NCBI GenBank assembly: GCA_037957365.1
Contig: JARHVA010002373.1
Location: 1,823,501 to 1,887,500, forward strand
Reading direction: 5' to 3'
Origin: Torreya grandis
Taxonomy: Eukaryota > Streptophyta > Pinopsida > Cupressales > Taxaceae
DNA: 64,000 bases
Made by a program: the position numbers and the translations under genes
Shown here: positions 36,590 through 48,960 of the stretch, one piece after another
How the letters are laid out: every line of letters starts with the position of its first letter
Numbering within the stretch: the stretch's first letter is position 1
Notes under the pieces: model-generated
What the model saw: only the letters and a program-made list of their open reading frames with translations
What the model was told of the DNA's origin: nothing
Database searches by the model: none

Positions 36590-39013
36590 ATGACCTTGGA
36601 TTTGAGTTTTTTTCTCTACAAGTTGGTGAAACATATCCATCTTGTCTCATTCCCTATTTATATGAAAAAGTTATCAATCAAGCTTATTATGATCATTATC
36701 AGTCCCAATATGATCATATTTAGCCCTATCATGAGATTTACCAGTCCTATAACTAGCCTTCTCAATGTCTTGTTCCTAGTCAACCTAATCCTTTCTCCAA
36801 TCAACCCATTTCCACCTTCAAACAAGCACTTTTAGGCTATGAAAGTTATATGTTGGAGCTTGATACTCGAAGGGCATGTGGTCAAAGGATTCCTAATAAT
36901 TTCATCCATCAAGTGAGAAATACATTAGAGTTTGTCAAGAAAAAGTGGGCACCTATTGAGAGAGGAAATTATCAAAGGCTCACAAGTGAGATGCTTGATG
37001 TGAGTGGTTTAGTCTCTTCCTTATAGGATAGGCTAGAAGTTCATGAAAGGCAGCCTCACCAAAGCTATCAGCCTTCATTTCCACTTTGATAGAGTTGATA
37101 TCAACCCTAAATGTTACCAATCATGAAACCAATCAACATTATAAAGGCCATCCTTTTCCTAGTTAGTTGGAAGGAGAAGTTGAGAAGAATAACCTTGTGT
37201 TTGAAGAAAACCTTGATAGGCAAATTGAGCTGGCTAATATGCATTTACAATAGTCCATGTTGGTAGTAAAGGAAGTAGATTTCACACCTTAATTTCCCTC
37301 TCACATTTGATACCCACCACATCAAAAAGAGACTCATAATCCCAATGTCCTATGTTGGAACAAAATATTGGAATCATGGGGAAAGAAGGAGGAGAAAAGT
37401 CTTTACCAAAAGTGTGAAATTAAGAAGACATCTAATTCTAACATCCTAAGTTAGAGAAATATAGTAGAGTCATGGGGTAAGAAATAAGATATAAGAATTT
37501 TCCAAGAGTTTGAAGCAAATAATGGAGTTGATACTTTTCAAGTCCCTCCCACCCTTCCTTGAGAAGTTACCTCTATTCCATGGCAATCTTCATGCAATCC
37601 TTATCCCCATGATGATTCCTATCAACTTCAAGAGAAATGTTTCCAAGAGAACCTAGTCAATCAAATATAGGAATTAGAATTAAATATGAGATTGATAATT
37701 CAAGGTGAGATGGAAGGATTAAACCCAAAATAAGATCCTATTCCTAAACACAACCCATCTCCCTTCCTCAAGAGCTTCCCAAAGAGTCTCTTACCATGCA
37801 ATCTCAATATGACTTTGAGCTCTATATTCCACCTCCACCAAATAGTTCATCTTGTCCTTACCCCATCACCCTTTACCTTGATGGACCTATGGCATGGGAA
37901 CTAAAGTAATATTGGCTAGTTGATAAAGAAAGATAACTCTTGCTTGAAGAAAACCTACCTCTTTGGAATCCTCATTGGGATAGATCACATGATTTCAAGA
38001 TGCCTAGTCTTAGAATCACCATGAAGGAGGTTGAAGATATTTCAGCCCTTGAACAAAGAGATTAGATTATGATAACTAAAGTTCAATTTGAAATCCCTCA
38101 ATTGGTATTAAGTGATGAAGAGAAGGTAAGTCCTTGTGTTGAATCTCTTTGCTTGGTTGATGATGAAGAATGTTTTCATTGTGTTGAAGAACCTATATTG
38201 AGAGAGGAAAATGACGAGGAACATGATCAATTTATGGATAATAAATAAGACCTCATGAGTGTTTATGAGGAAAAAATCACCATAGGGACTCCCTGTGGTG
38301 AACAAAAGGACAATTCACAAGCTCTTACCTCTATATTTGATGAAGAAGGATGTCTTCTTTTTTCCAATGAGGAAGAAATGATTATCAATTCTTTTCTCAC
38401 TTTGAAAGATACCATGGAGGAACATAGACATGTTCTTAATTATTCTTTAGATGACTTGTTTGAAGTCATTTTGGTAAGGTATAATCCTCTTCAAGGAGGC
38501 TATGAGCTAGTTAAAGATGGAGAAGGCAACATTGGTACACAAGTAAGTATGCAAAGGAAAAGCATTCTTTCAAATATTCCCTTTCAAGAAGCATATGTAT
38601 TTGATGATAACATATTTGAAGTCATAAAAATGGGATATCATCTTATCAATTAGATGGGAGAAATACATCATCTCTTGAAGGATGTAACGAACTCCTATTG
38701 GCCTCAATCTTCTAAGGAACAAGAAATCAATCCTCTTGGAGACATGCAAGTTGACCATGAGATGAAGAGTGGGAAGAAGTATGAAGTGTGTGAACATGTT
38801 AAAGAGGAGTATATCTACATTATGGATCTATTTAATGATTACCTACTTGAGATGAGATCAAATGAAGTTCCAAGTAAGAGGTCTAGTCCAAGAAGCACTC
38901 AATCCAAAGAGAAGCATGCTTGGTACTATGTTTCATCTCATCATGAAGATAATTCAAGAATTTTTCCTTTTGATCCTAGAAAGGAGGTTTGTTTAGTTTA
39001 TAGTTATGCATAA
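36590..39013 (+). pseudogene. Decayed private ORF of the LARD-like element, function unknown
   Basis: A coding-like plus-strand track with several frame changes. (a) 36680-37080: Tyr/Gln/Pro-rich start, then TRRACGQRIPNNFIHQVRNT and AP-IERGNYQRLTSEMLDVSG. (b) 37340-37500: a 32-residue repeat with the core ESWGKK (37371 and 37467). (c) 38098-39013: an acidic Glu-rich domain, open 38255-38653 and again 38654-39013 with a single TAG between in the same frame, ending near PFDPRKEVCLVYSYA. Many stops stand at Gln-rich positions (for example TAG within the Tyr/Gln tract). I recognise no RT, integrase, protease or zinc knuckle. It could be a divergent gag-like or accessory protein. Confidence 0.55.
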
Positions 39014-39233
39014 TATGTTGAATCCTAATTTACCTAAGTGCTTATGTGCATGTGTGTCCTTTTCCTTTGTGTGCTTAACGTAGTCTTAGTTATCTTGTTT
39101 TGATAAAATTTAAGTCAATGGTCAAAATATCTTGTTTGTCTCAATACTTATATGACTCCATAATCCAAATGGACTGATAAGTCTATTTTTATAGTTAATA
39201 TAGTAGGCATACTACCCATATGAGTCACTAATT

Positions 39234-42200
39234 TGTTGACCAAATTTGAATTTTAGGTCAAATTAGGACACCCCTAGTAAAAAAATTGATTTCTAGGCAT
39301 ATAAGGGGGTATAATTTATTTTAATAAGGTGTTTTATAGGTCATTTTATGCCTTTAAATGTTATATTAACCTTGGTAACTCTTTTCATTAGTCTATCAAG
39401 TCAATTGGGGTCATTTTAAGGGTCTAAGTAGTGTATTTAATGCTCGATATGGGTTTTTTAGGAAATGTGCAAGTGTAAAATAGTTGTGTCACATGCCATG
39501 TGTCCTAAGAGGTATATAGTAACTATAAATAACTGAAAATGGTTAGGTTACCTAGGAAAGGGTAGTTTTCTTGAAGAAAAGAGTGAGTTTGGCACTTATA
39601 TGACCTTTTTGGGAAGTGTGCCACATGGTAAATGATAAATAAGTGCCTATTAATTTCCATAAAACTCATTTATACATATTATTTGAAATTAAAATGTCAT
39701 TTAGAGGCAAAAATAATCTTGATCCCTTCTTGCTCTTATTGGTAGACTATAATGACTTGCATGCTTTTGATTGGTACGATCAACACAAGGGGTTTAAAGA
39801 AAAATTATCATGGGAAAATATTATACACTATAATACATTAAAATAAAAATAATTATTTTGATAAATGGTCAAATTTACTTCATGAACCATTTATTTGAAG
39901 TGGACTGTGCAAATCTGCTTATCATTCTGTGCACCCTTTAATTTTGCATTGGTTTGAGAAATTTTATATGAGTCAGATACTAAGATTGATTCTAGAGAAT
40001 TTTATAATATCTATATAACACTTACAATTATTTTTTTAATTTTTAAAGTTTTTTTGACAAACTAATACCCTCAATTTTGTAGACTAGTACATTCTGTGTT
40101 GATGGGAACTTTTCTTTCTTTTTTGAGTTTCCATGCTTTTTGAATAGGTATAGAGGGTTATGTTAGTATATTTTACACATTTCCAAGGTGATATTAATCC
40201 TATATTCAACTTATAAAATCTTTTCTCAAAGTCACATTCTCCTTGGATTTGTAATCAAAATCATACATGTAACTAGTTTGCCTTATGACTGTAGTGTATA
40301 GTCAACTAGCTGCTTGTAGGTGATTTTCACATTGGAATTAATGTTTTAGATCTTGTTTATAAGTATCAATAGATAAAAATATGTTTTTTAATGATTTAAT
40401 ATGAGTTTAGGTTGTTCTTAGGACTATTTTTCCACACATATAGCTCTAATTCTACCCTCTACATGTGTATGACTTCATCAACACCTTCAGGTAGCTTGAC
40501 GAAGAGCTAAACACCATTTTAAAGTATTGGAACAAGTGATTTTACTAGTGTCTAAAAACCTTGATGAATGAGGTATCATGATAAACTTTTGGAGGATGTC
40601 AAAACTAGAAATATAAGGTTGGAAACTAGTTTGAAGAGACAAAGACTGATACAAGGACTCAGTCCCTATTTTGAGCAAACAGAGGCCCAAGAGATTTTTC
40701 AAGAGGGCACATAACATATAAATATGTGAATGTGATATACATACCATATGGAAAGGCATATACAAAACTTTAAGGGTAGAGGTTGAAGGCAAAGTGGTAT
40801 TCAAAAGGCCTAAAAGTGACCTAAAAACACTGAATTTTTCTAATGTTGCCTATAGGATTGTGAATCCAAATGAGACCCTTCTTCACCCAAGGTTAAAAAT
40901 TGACCTTACCACTATATATATATATATATGTTAAAAATGACTCAATTTATGTTCCATGTCATAAATATCACCAAGAAAATAATGGTACCTTGTTTTGGAC
41001 CCCTCACTCACATATCCAGTCTATATAATGTCAAAATGCTCACCTATAGTAGGCAAGTAGGTAGGGAGCTAATGTGTTAGATTTATTGAGATTTTCTAAA
41101 GCATACAAGTTATAAAATGGTATAAATAAAATTATTAGTAATTCATATATATAATTTTTTTTTTGAGTTTTTAATCTAAGCCTAGAGCATAGTGCACTTA
41201 CAACAGACCTAAGAAATGTCCCAGTCTAATCAGGCAAAAACTTGGTTTTGGTGTATAAGGTACACTAACATGAATAATAGGAACCCAATATTGATTATAA
41301 AGTGAATGGTCACTTAAAAAAACATTTTGTTAGTTTCATATAACCTTCTAAAGACCAAGACAAATCCTATACAGAGTCACAAACCCCTGTACTCAGTCAG
41401 GGGTCAAGTAAGAAATGCTTCAGTCAAAACAAGAGATCATAGTTTGTGTTTATTAAGAGAATGTAGAGGAATAAAATATGAGTATAAAGTGAGTTATGAC
41501 ATAAATTGGGTTAAATTTAAGGCAAAACACCATAACCAAGGTTTCATGGATTATATGTAACCTACAGGCAGGGTAGAAAAAGGCATAGTCAGGTAGTAAG
41601 TTGGGAACATGACACTCTTGATACTAATAAGGTACAAACGTAATGATAAATAGATTTTATGATTGTAAAAGGAATTTTGGAATATTATTGAGGTATTTTT
41701 AATTTTTATACAAACCTAAAACTCTCAATAATACCTATAGGTGTCTTTTGAAATGAGGAAACACACTACCCTTCCATTCACCCCCTACACAGTCCTTGTT
41801 TAGCTAGTCTACCTTGGAAATTGAGAGAGATTTAGGGTTTATAATTAAAAATTAGGAATAAAATATTGAAAATATAGTATTTTTAACAAGATAAAACTAT
41901 TTATGCATTAATTCCTTTCCTGGACAAAGAACAATACCCCTCTGTTCTATCTTAGAGGCAAAACACTCAAGAGAAGCAATAAACCATTTAAGGAGTATGA
42001 AGGAGAAGAGAGTGAGTAAATAATTTAAGGGATGATAATACCAATAAAGGATTATTTTTAGAGGTTAATTAGTGTATTTAAATATTTTTCAATCACCTAT
42101 GAGGTACATAAATAAGATACTATAGTACACTTCAAGAACCTTGCATAGTTTGCACTCTAAGAAGTTTATTTTGGAAATGGAGGAGGTTGAAGGGTCTAGA

Positions 42201-44565
42201 AGCCTTAAAAATGGTTAAAAATTGGTACATGTAATGAACATGAATTTTTTAAGTTTATAAAATTTTCAAATGGTTTGATAATATAGGGTAATTACCCCTT
42301 ATTTTGTCTCAAATAGGGGGTACTTTCCCCATTCATAAGCCCTACAATTGTGAGGTTTGGAAGCAAAAGAGTGAAGGAAGGTTGGTTGGACACAATAATT
42401 ATATTTTTATAGTTTCAAAACATACATATAAATATTATAAACACTTAAAAATAATAATATACCTAATAGAGAGGTCTAAAATGCAAAGGTTGTAGACAAA
42501 CATAAATAGAGGGATTAGGCCTAGTGACCAGATGTGAGACCATTTCCACTTTTGGATATAAGTGTGATTTATACTAGATTGGAAAATTTATAGGGGTAAA
42601 TATATAGGTATTTGAGCTATTTATAATTATGGGAACCTATAAAAAATTTCCTTGATCTTCAAAACCAAAATAGGCCTACCAGGCATGGTGAAACCTAGTG
42701 CTTAAATAGGGAGTCCATCATAGATTTTGAATGAAGTGAGAATTATAAATTTTTGTACCATGTGTATGAGATGGATAAAATTTATTTAAATCTATAAAAT
42801 TGAAATTAAATCCAAAAAATATCATTTCATAGCTCAAAACCTATTCAAACTTGTAGGAACAAGGGAAACACGCTTGATAGACCATCTTGTGAAGCTCATA
42901 TCTTTCATGAGGACCTGCATGGGATACAAAGAATTTTAGGGATGTTATAAGGGTCCTATAATGCCAAATTTTTGGAAATATTTGGAAAATTTTATGTTTT
43001 ATCTTTATGAACCAACCTTAAGATAAAAAATAAGCCTAAAACCCTACTAAACCCTTGTTAAGGACTAGTCTTGGAAAATAGAGTTGGAGATGCTATCTAA
43101 GGATATAGTTTGACTAGAATAGATATTATAAATTATATATGACTCTCATAGGATACTTAAAACCATGATTAGTTGTACCTAATTGTATGGATGGGGGTAG
43201 AAATAGTTTTTTTCTCACTATTTTATGTGTTGTGAAAGCTACATGAGGAGTTAAGAGATGAAACCAAGTATGGGAGAAATATTTAAACCTATAATAAATT
43301 TTAATATTAATTTAATTCCATGTGAATAATTATAAGTTCCAAAAATAAGTGTTTCAACTTGGCCAATCAAATATAACATAGTGGACAAGCTAGTGAAGAA
43401 GATGGAAAACTTCAAGTGGGATGTTTTTAAAGCTTTTATGATGATTCCAAGTAAATTTAGGGTCTTTAAACTTGTCAGTAAATACCTAATATGTATTTTA
43501 ATGATCAAATTAATCCAATTTGGAAGCCAAGGGTGGTAAGTTCATGAGAAGGAGGTTTTCTAGAGTGCAGGTGATGATGTCTCTCTTCTATTTGAGTACA
43601 GAATACCAAGAATGAAACAAATACATGAAGAGGAATTTATGAGATCCTACCCTTCCATTACAACCATTTAACCTAACCATTATTAGATACAAGTCATTCA
43701 AATAGGCCTAATCATGAAGGTAGTTTTCTGTGTAAGAAAAGGATTTTTAGGCCACTTTACATAACTTTGATGACTTGAATTGACACTTGTTGATCATAAA
43801 CATGCATGGTTTGACCCATATAATCTTCTCATGCATGGATAAATATTAATATCATCTTGACAAGTGTCCTTGAGACCCTTGGACTTCTCTTCTTCTCTCT
43901 CTCTCAAACTCTATAAGATGTTCCACCTGAGTATGGTGAAGCCCTGATCATTTATATACCTTATTATCAATAAAATGACTAAGTTTTACCTCTTTATGAC
44001 CATTAAAAAGTGTGTTCCACTTAAATTATGAATCTTTTTTAGTGAAGACTATGTATTCCTAACATGTGGTCTCATTCTTCACCTTGTTTGTAGTTGGAAA
44101 AATTCTTCTTGCAGGGCATGTGAAGTGTTTTAGGGGATGTGAAATTTTGAGTGACTTAGTATTTTAATTATTTCCATTTGATTCCTCTTTTCTATTCTAC
44201 CTATATTTTCACACTCATCCATAACCTCACAATGTAGCATTGATGTGAGAAGATGAAGATTAAAGGAGTGTATTTTTAGTTTGTTTCTTGGTCTCAAGTG
44301 TAGAATGCAATTAGTTGGAAGTCATAAAATTGATTCGGTGTATCACCTCCTAAGTTTAGATTTTATTTCACTCATCTCTCTCCATTTTCACCCCCCAAAT
44401 TTAGTTATAGGTTCAATCCTAAGTGGTACATTAAGGGAGCTAGCCCTATCTAGAGATTCACCTCATTCCTTAGGCTGCCCTCAAGCCTAGATGCGATTCA
44501 ATTATTTCACTTGGATAAGGAGAGACTTATCATCTCTTCAAAGGGTAAAAATCTAAGTTACAATA
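39234..44565 (+). repeat. LARD-like element, right (3') LTR
   Basis: Collinear with the left LTR and starts TGTTGACCAAATTTGAATTT. A short TA run at 40913-40929 is private to this copy. No convincing polypurine tract precedes it, which is the weak point of the plus orientation. Confidence 0.92.
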
Positions 44566-45340
44566 ATCATAGGGTCTAAAAACCTTAGATAGGTTTGTAT
44601 GGAAACCATACTTGTTTTCATATAAGGAGATTTCAATCACTTATAAAGTTTGTGGAAACAAGAATTAAACATGCTCATTGGTTCATTTAGTTATTGGTGG
44701 GATATAAAAAACTAAAGATATATGATATTAGGGTTTGTATTCACCTTAAAATGATTACTAAAGATCTTTTCTAGGTCATTTTAGGATATGATAAACCCAT
44801 CTTGTAATCCCAAATACTAGTTGTAGGCCATTTCATCCAAGGTATAATGGAATAGGTAGAAAGACACATCCTCATGTTGGATTTGGGTTCTAATAATAAT
44901 ATATTTGAATGATTAAATATGATCTTTAATAATATATATTCCACCATGCTCATACATGGGGAAATTTTTTTTAAGGCTTTTTGGTAAATCATGGGCAACT
45001 TTCGTAATACTCACCAAACAATTACCTCTACCAAGTTAACTAGGATTAACTTCTATTCGTGGGTTTATAATGGAAACAAATGGATTAAAAAAAGGACTAC
45101 AACCATAGGTGAGCTACTCTCTGAGTGGATTTGTCTTGTTTTTTATTTTCCTTTATTTAATCTAGGTTTTCTATGGTTAGTGAGTTCTAATAATTCAAAG
45201 TCAGCCCCAATAGTCTTTGATCTAGTGTGTATCCACCTAATTTTTAGTTTAATGTGTTGGAATGCCTTGGCATGGGAAACACATCTAAAATGTCTAAATT
45301 ATAATTTTTTGTTTAAAATTTTAGTTTCAACCTCCTTATA
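44566..45340 (-). pseudogene. Gypsy-2 gag N-terminal and capsid part
   Basis: Minus strand from about 44900: HEDVSFYLFHYTLDEMAYN then a stop (Trp expected) then YLGLQDG, NDLEKIFSNHF, and NEPMSMFNSCFHKLYKWLKS, ending FLDPM at 44566. This is the Retrotrans_gag domain in canonical order. It resumes at 31064 (SIFVHRTLETL) on the other side of the LARD-like element. The overlapping plus frame 44991-45341 and the minus frame 44771-44998 are other-frame shadows. Confidence 0.8.
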
Positions 45341-47896
45341 ACAGCAAAAAATTGATGGGGTATTCGACACACCAAATCAGGTGGGATGGTCACCCATCTG
45401 GCCTCTCCTTAAATGAGGCCCGAAGGTCTCCCTAATGTCTATATCTACCAATCATGATGTACTGGGTGACCCAATTGGTATATGCATAATTGTTCCAATA
45501 TAAGGGGCATGCTAGTTTGGAATATTAATCAAGATTTAAATGTCATTTTGGTATTTAATGGATTAGAGGAGAATATTAGTGTTCATTAATTCATCAATAT
45601 GTGTTTCATAAAAAAACCATAAGCACATGTATTTAGATTTGTTCAATTAAGAATATCAATGTTTACAAGTTTTTAAATAATAGGAATGTCGATAATTTTG
45701 ACATGTTCATTAATTTATACTAAATAATGTAGTAAAGGAAAAAATATATACTTTGAAATCAAGATAATCGATACAAACAAATTACATTCAAACTCTAATC
45801 TAACCCTATTTAATATATTTAATACAAAAATTCAAAAGAAAAGGGAAAAGGAAAGAAAATCTTGTTGAATCACAACCAAATCAGAACCATTTGAACAAAT
45901 TCAACCCAAAAAATGATCACACATCTAACCAACATTCACATAACCATGAATAGGGATCAATGCCAAAATTTGAGGATCATGCCATGAAGAGGAAGAACAT
46001 AACCATCGTATACACACACATATTACAAATTAAATAACTCCACAAATTGTATTAATAGAATATTCAATTGAAGCAAAATTTAGATTATAAATTCATGATT
46101 AAATTAAAATTTTGGGAAGCATAACCAAAATATCAAGAAAAGAGGGAGAGATTATGATACAAAAATGAACAAATGCATGCAAGGAAAATGGTTGGTTCAA
46201 TATTCCTCCTTGGAGTCACAAATAATCAGCCCTTCTTTAAAATATCCTATCCTAGGAAGGAAGCCATTTCCATTCAAAATGGATAGGATCCATTAATAAA
46301 TTCAACAAACCCATTTAATTTCAATTTTCTATGGCACACCTCACTATTATGCACTTCTTTTCATGTAAAAAACACAAACTTTTTTAGAATTTGCCAATTA
46401 AAATCTTTTATCAAAACATGACACTGAAATGTGAATAATTTTTAATACACATAAAATTTCAAAAAATTGAAGGCATAGGGATGTCTATACCAAAAATAGA
46501 TTTATATCACTATAGATGAATTGAAAAAAACATGGCCAAATTTTTTTATGGTAAACCCCTAGACCTAATCGGTCTTTCAAGTGGCAATAGGGATGCACTT
46601 TTTTAAATTTGAATTATCTAGTTCTAATCAGGTTTTAGAAGCCCAAATAGAACTAAGAGATGCATTTAGGAAGGTCTAAACCCAATCGACATAAAAAATT
46701 CCAAATAGAACTAAGGTTTGTTGACTGTGGGTCCCAAGACCTATTCAAGTTTGGAAATCCTAATTAACACTATCAAATTTCTATTTAGAAAGCTCTCATG
46801 TTTTTCGAGATTCAAATCCTACATGGAATTTATTATTTAAATGAAAAGAGAGTCTTATGGTATTCATTTTTGGTAACCCACATAAAATTATGAGGAAGCT
46901 TGGAGGGACCCATAACCTAGTATGGGTCTATGACCGAACTAGAACTACATCGAGAAGGGGGGCTCAAAGCTCATAGGCTATGTAGAAAGAAACTCCTAAT
47001 TATAATGGGAATGGGTTTAAATCCTTGTCAATAGGTGTAGTTGGGGTTTAAACCCTAAACATAATGTAGCTAAATTCACTAATGCTAAAATACCTAAGAG
47101 GATAAAATTATTTACATAACAATAAGGGTTCATGAAAATAAAGCATAAGACATTAAATTCAGTCACTATGACCCAATCGAGAAAAGACACCCAATTATAA
47201 CTATGAAGATCACAAACCAATGAATCTAGACCTAATTAGACTTAGAACTCTAATTAGGTATATAAAATAATTTTCATTCCAATAAAGACCCAATCTAGTA
47301 AATAAGTTTGATTAGTAAAGGATAGGATGGTTTTTGAACCATGAAGACCTAATTCGGAATTACAATCTTGATTAGGTATACAAACCAATAAATATTTTGA
47401 TAAGCTAAAACATACCTAAATAGGGTTATGAGCAAGTTTTTGACAATATTTTTAAAGTGTAATAAATGTGTCAAAAGGTCAGTTTTAGACCAAGTGTTTT
47501 CTATGAAACATCACAACTAAAACTTTATCATTAAAATAGAGTGGGACTCAGGACCCAATTTGGAATGCAAACCAAGTTGACTCCTAAGATTGTATTGAGA
47601 GGGATAATAAAGTGAGATATTTAAAGGCAAGTTATGCTTACAAAACTTCACTTTCAAACCAAGTGTAAAATATGAAACTTTATCACATGAATGTGGTGTT
47701 TCTAGTGGTGGTTGCAGGACCCAATTTAAAATTCAAAATGAGACAACCCACTAAATAAAATTAAAAGTGATAATAATAAATATATTTAAAGTGTAATTAG
47801 GAGTGGAGAAAAACACTTATGGATTGATGAACTGATTGGGAAAAGGGGTTCCATGATTTTGGAAGAATTAGGGCTTGTTGTGTAAGCAACAACACT
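45341..47896. other. Gene-free interval, probable LTR or untranslated retroelement sequence
   Basis: No domain was found in any frame. The left part (45355-45500) is GC-richer and hairpin-forming (GGCCTC...GAGGCC at 45400-45420). The right part holds degenerate repeats built on GACC(C/T)AATT. Position suggests it contains the gypsy-2 5' LTR and/or the gypsy-3 3' LTR, but no matching LTR partner was identified. The minus frame 47017-47220 has no recognised product. Confidence 0.5.
47475..47740. repeat. ~166-bp degenerate tandem duplication
   Basis: AGACCAAGTG...TATGAAAC...GGACCCAATTT occurs at about 47484-47560 and again at 47655-47728, with GGACCCAATT at 47551 and 47717. A shorter related motif (GACCTAATT...ATTAGGTATA) repeats at 47229 and 47347. 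Confidence 0.65.
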
Positions 47897-48960
47897 TATG
47901 TCTCGATAAACTAGTCATGCCACTTGATTCATTATTACTAAATCATTTTTGTATGTTTTAATTATTATATTTAGATTTCATTTAAAGAGTTGAGCTCCAT
48001 AATTATATCCTTCTGTGCTTTTGATAGGGATATACCAATTTCAAAGGAAATCCTTAAAGTTTTAAGTTTTAACTCTATGGGAAGAACAACTTTATTACCA
48101 TAAACCAACTCATATGGTGTAAACTCTATTATAATTTTCCATATAGTTATGTGTGCCCATACAGTCTATAGAAGGTGGGTTGACCAATCCCTATTGTGTA
48201 CATCTACTATTTTTTTAATAATTTCATCTAATTTCCTATTTGTGACCTCTACTTGGTTATTAGACTAGGAGAGTATGCAATAGAGTTATTATACTCAATT
48301 TAATATTATCTAAAAATGGATGCAACCAAATCAGATGTGAATTATGGATTTTTATATTTAAATAGTTATATCAAAACTATATACCTTATGAAGATCTATT
48401 TGTAGAGAGGTTTTATTATTTTCTCATCCCTTACATGTGTTAAGGCTTGTAATTCTACCCATTTGGTGAGGTAATAAATACATGCCAATATGAACTCCTT
48501 ATTGTTAGATGTTGGATCTAGCATGCCAACACAATCAATTTCCCATTTGTAAAAATGTTCCAAGAACAATTAGGGTTGGAGAGGAATTTCATTAGAATGC
48601 ATGGGTTTCCCCATTAGATGACATCTATCACACTGGTGAGTATATGTTACAACATCACTATGTAAGGTGGGCTAGTAGTAGCATATAGTAAGGATATTGG
48701 ATGTAGTCCTCTTTGATGAATAATGTCTCCTTAAGGTTCATCATGAAACACTTAAATAATGTCAACCATTTTTATCCCTTAAACACTGACACATGACTAA
48801 GTTAGGCCCAATGTAAAAGAGGTACCCTACGATCCATGAATATGGAAGGCTTATCTCCACCAATTGGCATGTCTTTCTTGGCAATAAATGTTGTTGGATC
48901 TTTTATATAACCAAATAGTTAGTCATATATATAAACCAAGGAGTGTTAATGGATAAAGAA
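47897..48960 (-). pseudogene. Gypsy-3 integrase, decayed
   Basis: Minus strand: HQCDRCHLMG (zinc-binding CxxC), HFYKWEIDCVGMLDP (first Asp of the catalytic core), ILACIYYLTKWVE, VTNRKLDEIIKKIV, WAHITIWKIIIEFTPYELVY, VVLPIELKLKTLRISF and AQKDIIMELNSLNEI. These are the standard boxes of Athila/Tat-type gypsy integrases. Near the end, four consecutive codons at 47929-47940 are TAG TAA TAA TGA where relatives have Gln-Gln-Gln-Arg before KWHD. The protein is dead. Confidence 0.9.

Larger units (their letters stand above)
31065..44565 (+). mobile_element. LARD-like element with ~5.3-kb LTRs and a private ORF
   Basis: Two collinear direct repeats, 31065-36383 (5,319 bases) and 39234-44565 (5,332 bases), start TGTTGACCAAATTTGA and end TTACAATA or its variant. 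They enclose 2.85 kb. The flanks GTTAT (31060-31064) and ATCAT (44566-44570) derive from one 5-bp site: joining the flanking gypsy-2 gag with a single ATGAT (minus) restores a continuous coding frame. A PBS-like TTTTTGGC follows the left LTR and the interior ORFs read plus, so I orient it plus. There is no RT, integrase or RNase H. LTR and interior sizes match the LARD class. Confidence 0.9.

Noticed and set aside
38654..39013. Independent small host gene at 38654-39013
   Set aside because: It continues the frame of 38255-38653 across one TAG and lies inside a bounded LTR element, so it is treated as part of the element's decayed ORF.
31065..44565. Minus orientation for the LARD-like element, based on a tRNA-Arg-like PBS left of 39234
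   Set aside because: The TTTTTGGC start after the left LTR and the plus-strand coding track agree with each other. The minus reading has no coding support, although the lack of a clear PPT leaves some doubt.
44991..45341. 116-residue plus-strand ORF, the longest on plus in this stretch
   Set aside because: It overlaps the gypsy-2 gag on the other strand, is hydrophobic and AT-driven, and matches no family I know. I see no promoter or splice context.
45355..45440. Possible 5S rRNA, because of GGTCACCCATC
   Set aside because: Only about ten bases fit the 5S 3' region in reverse; the flanks do not follow the 5S sequence or its internal promoter.
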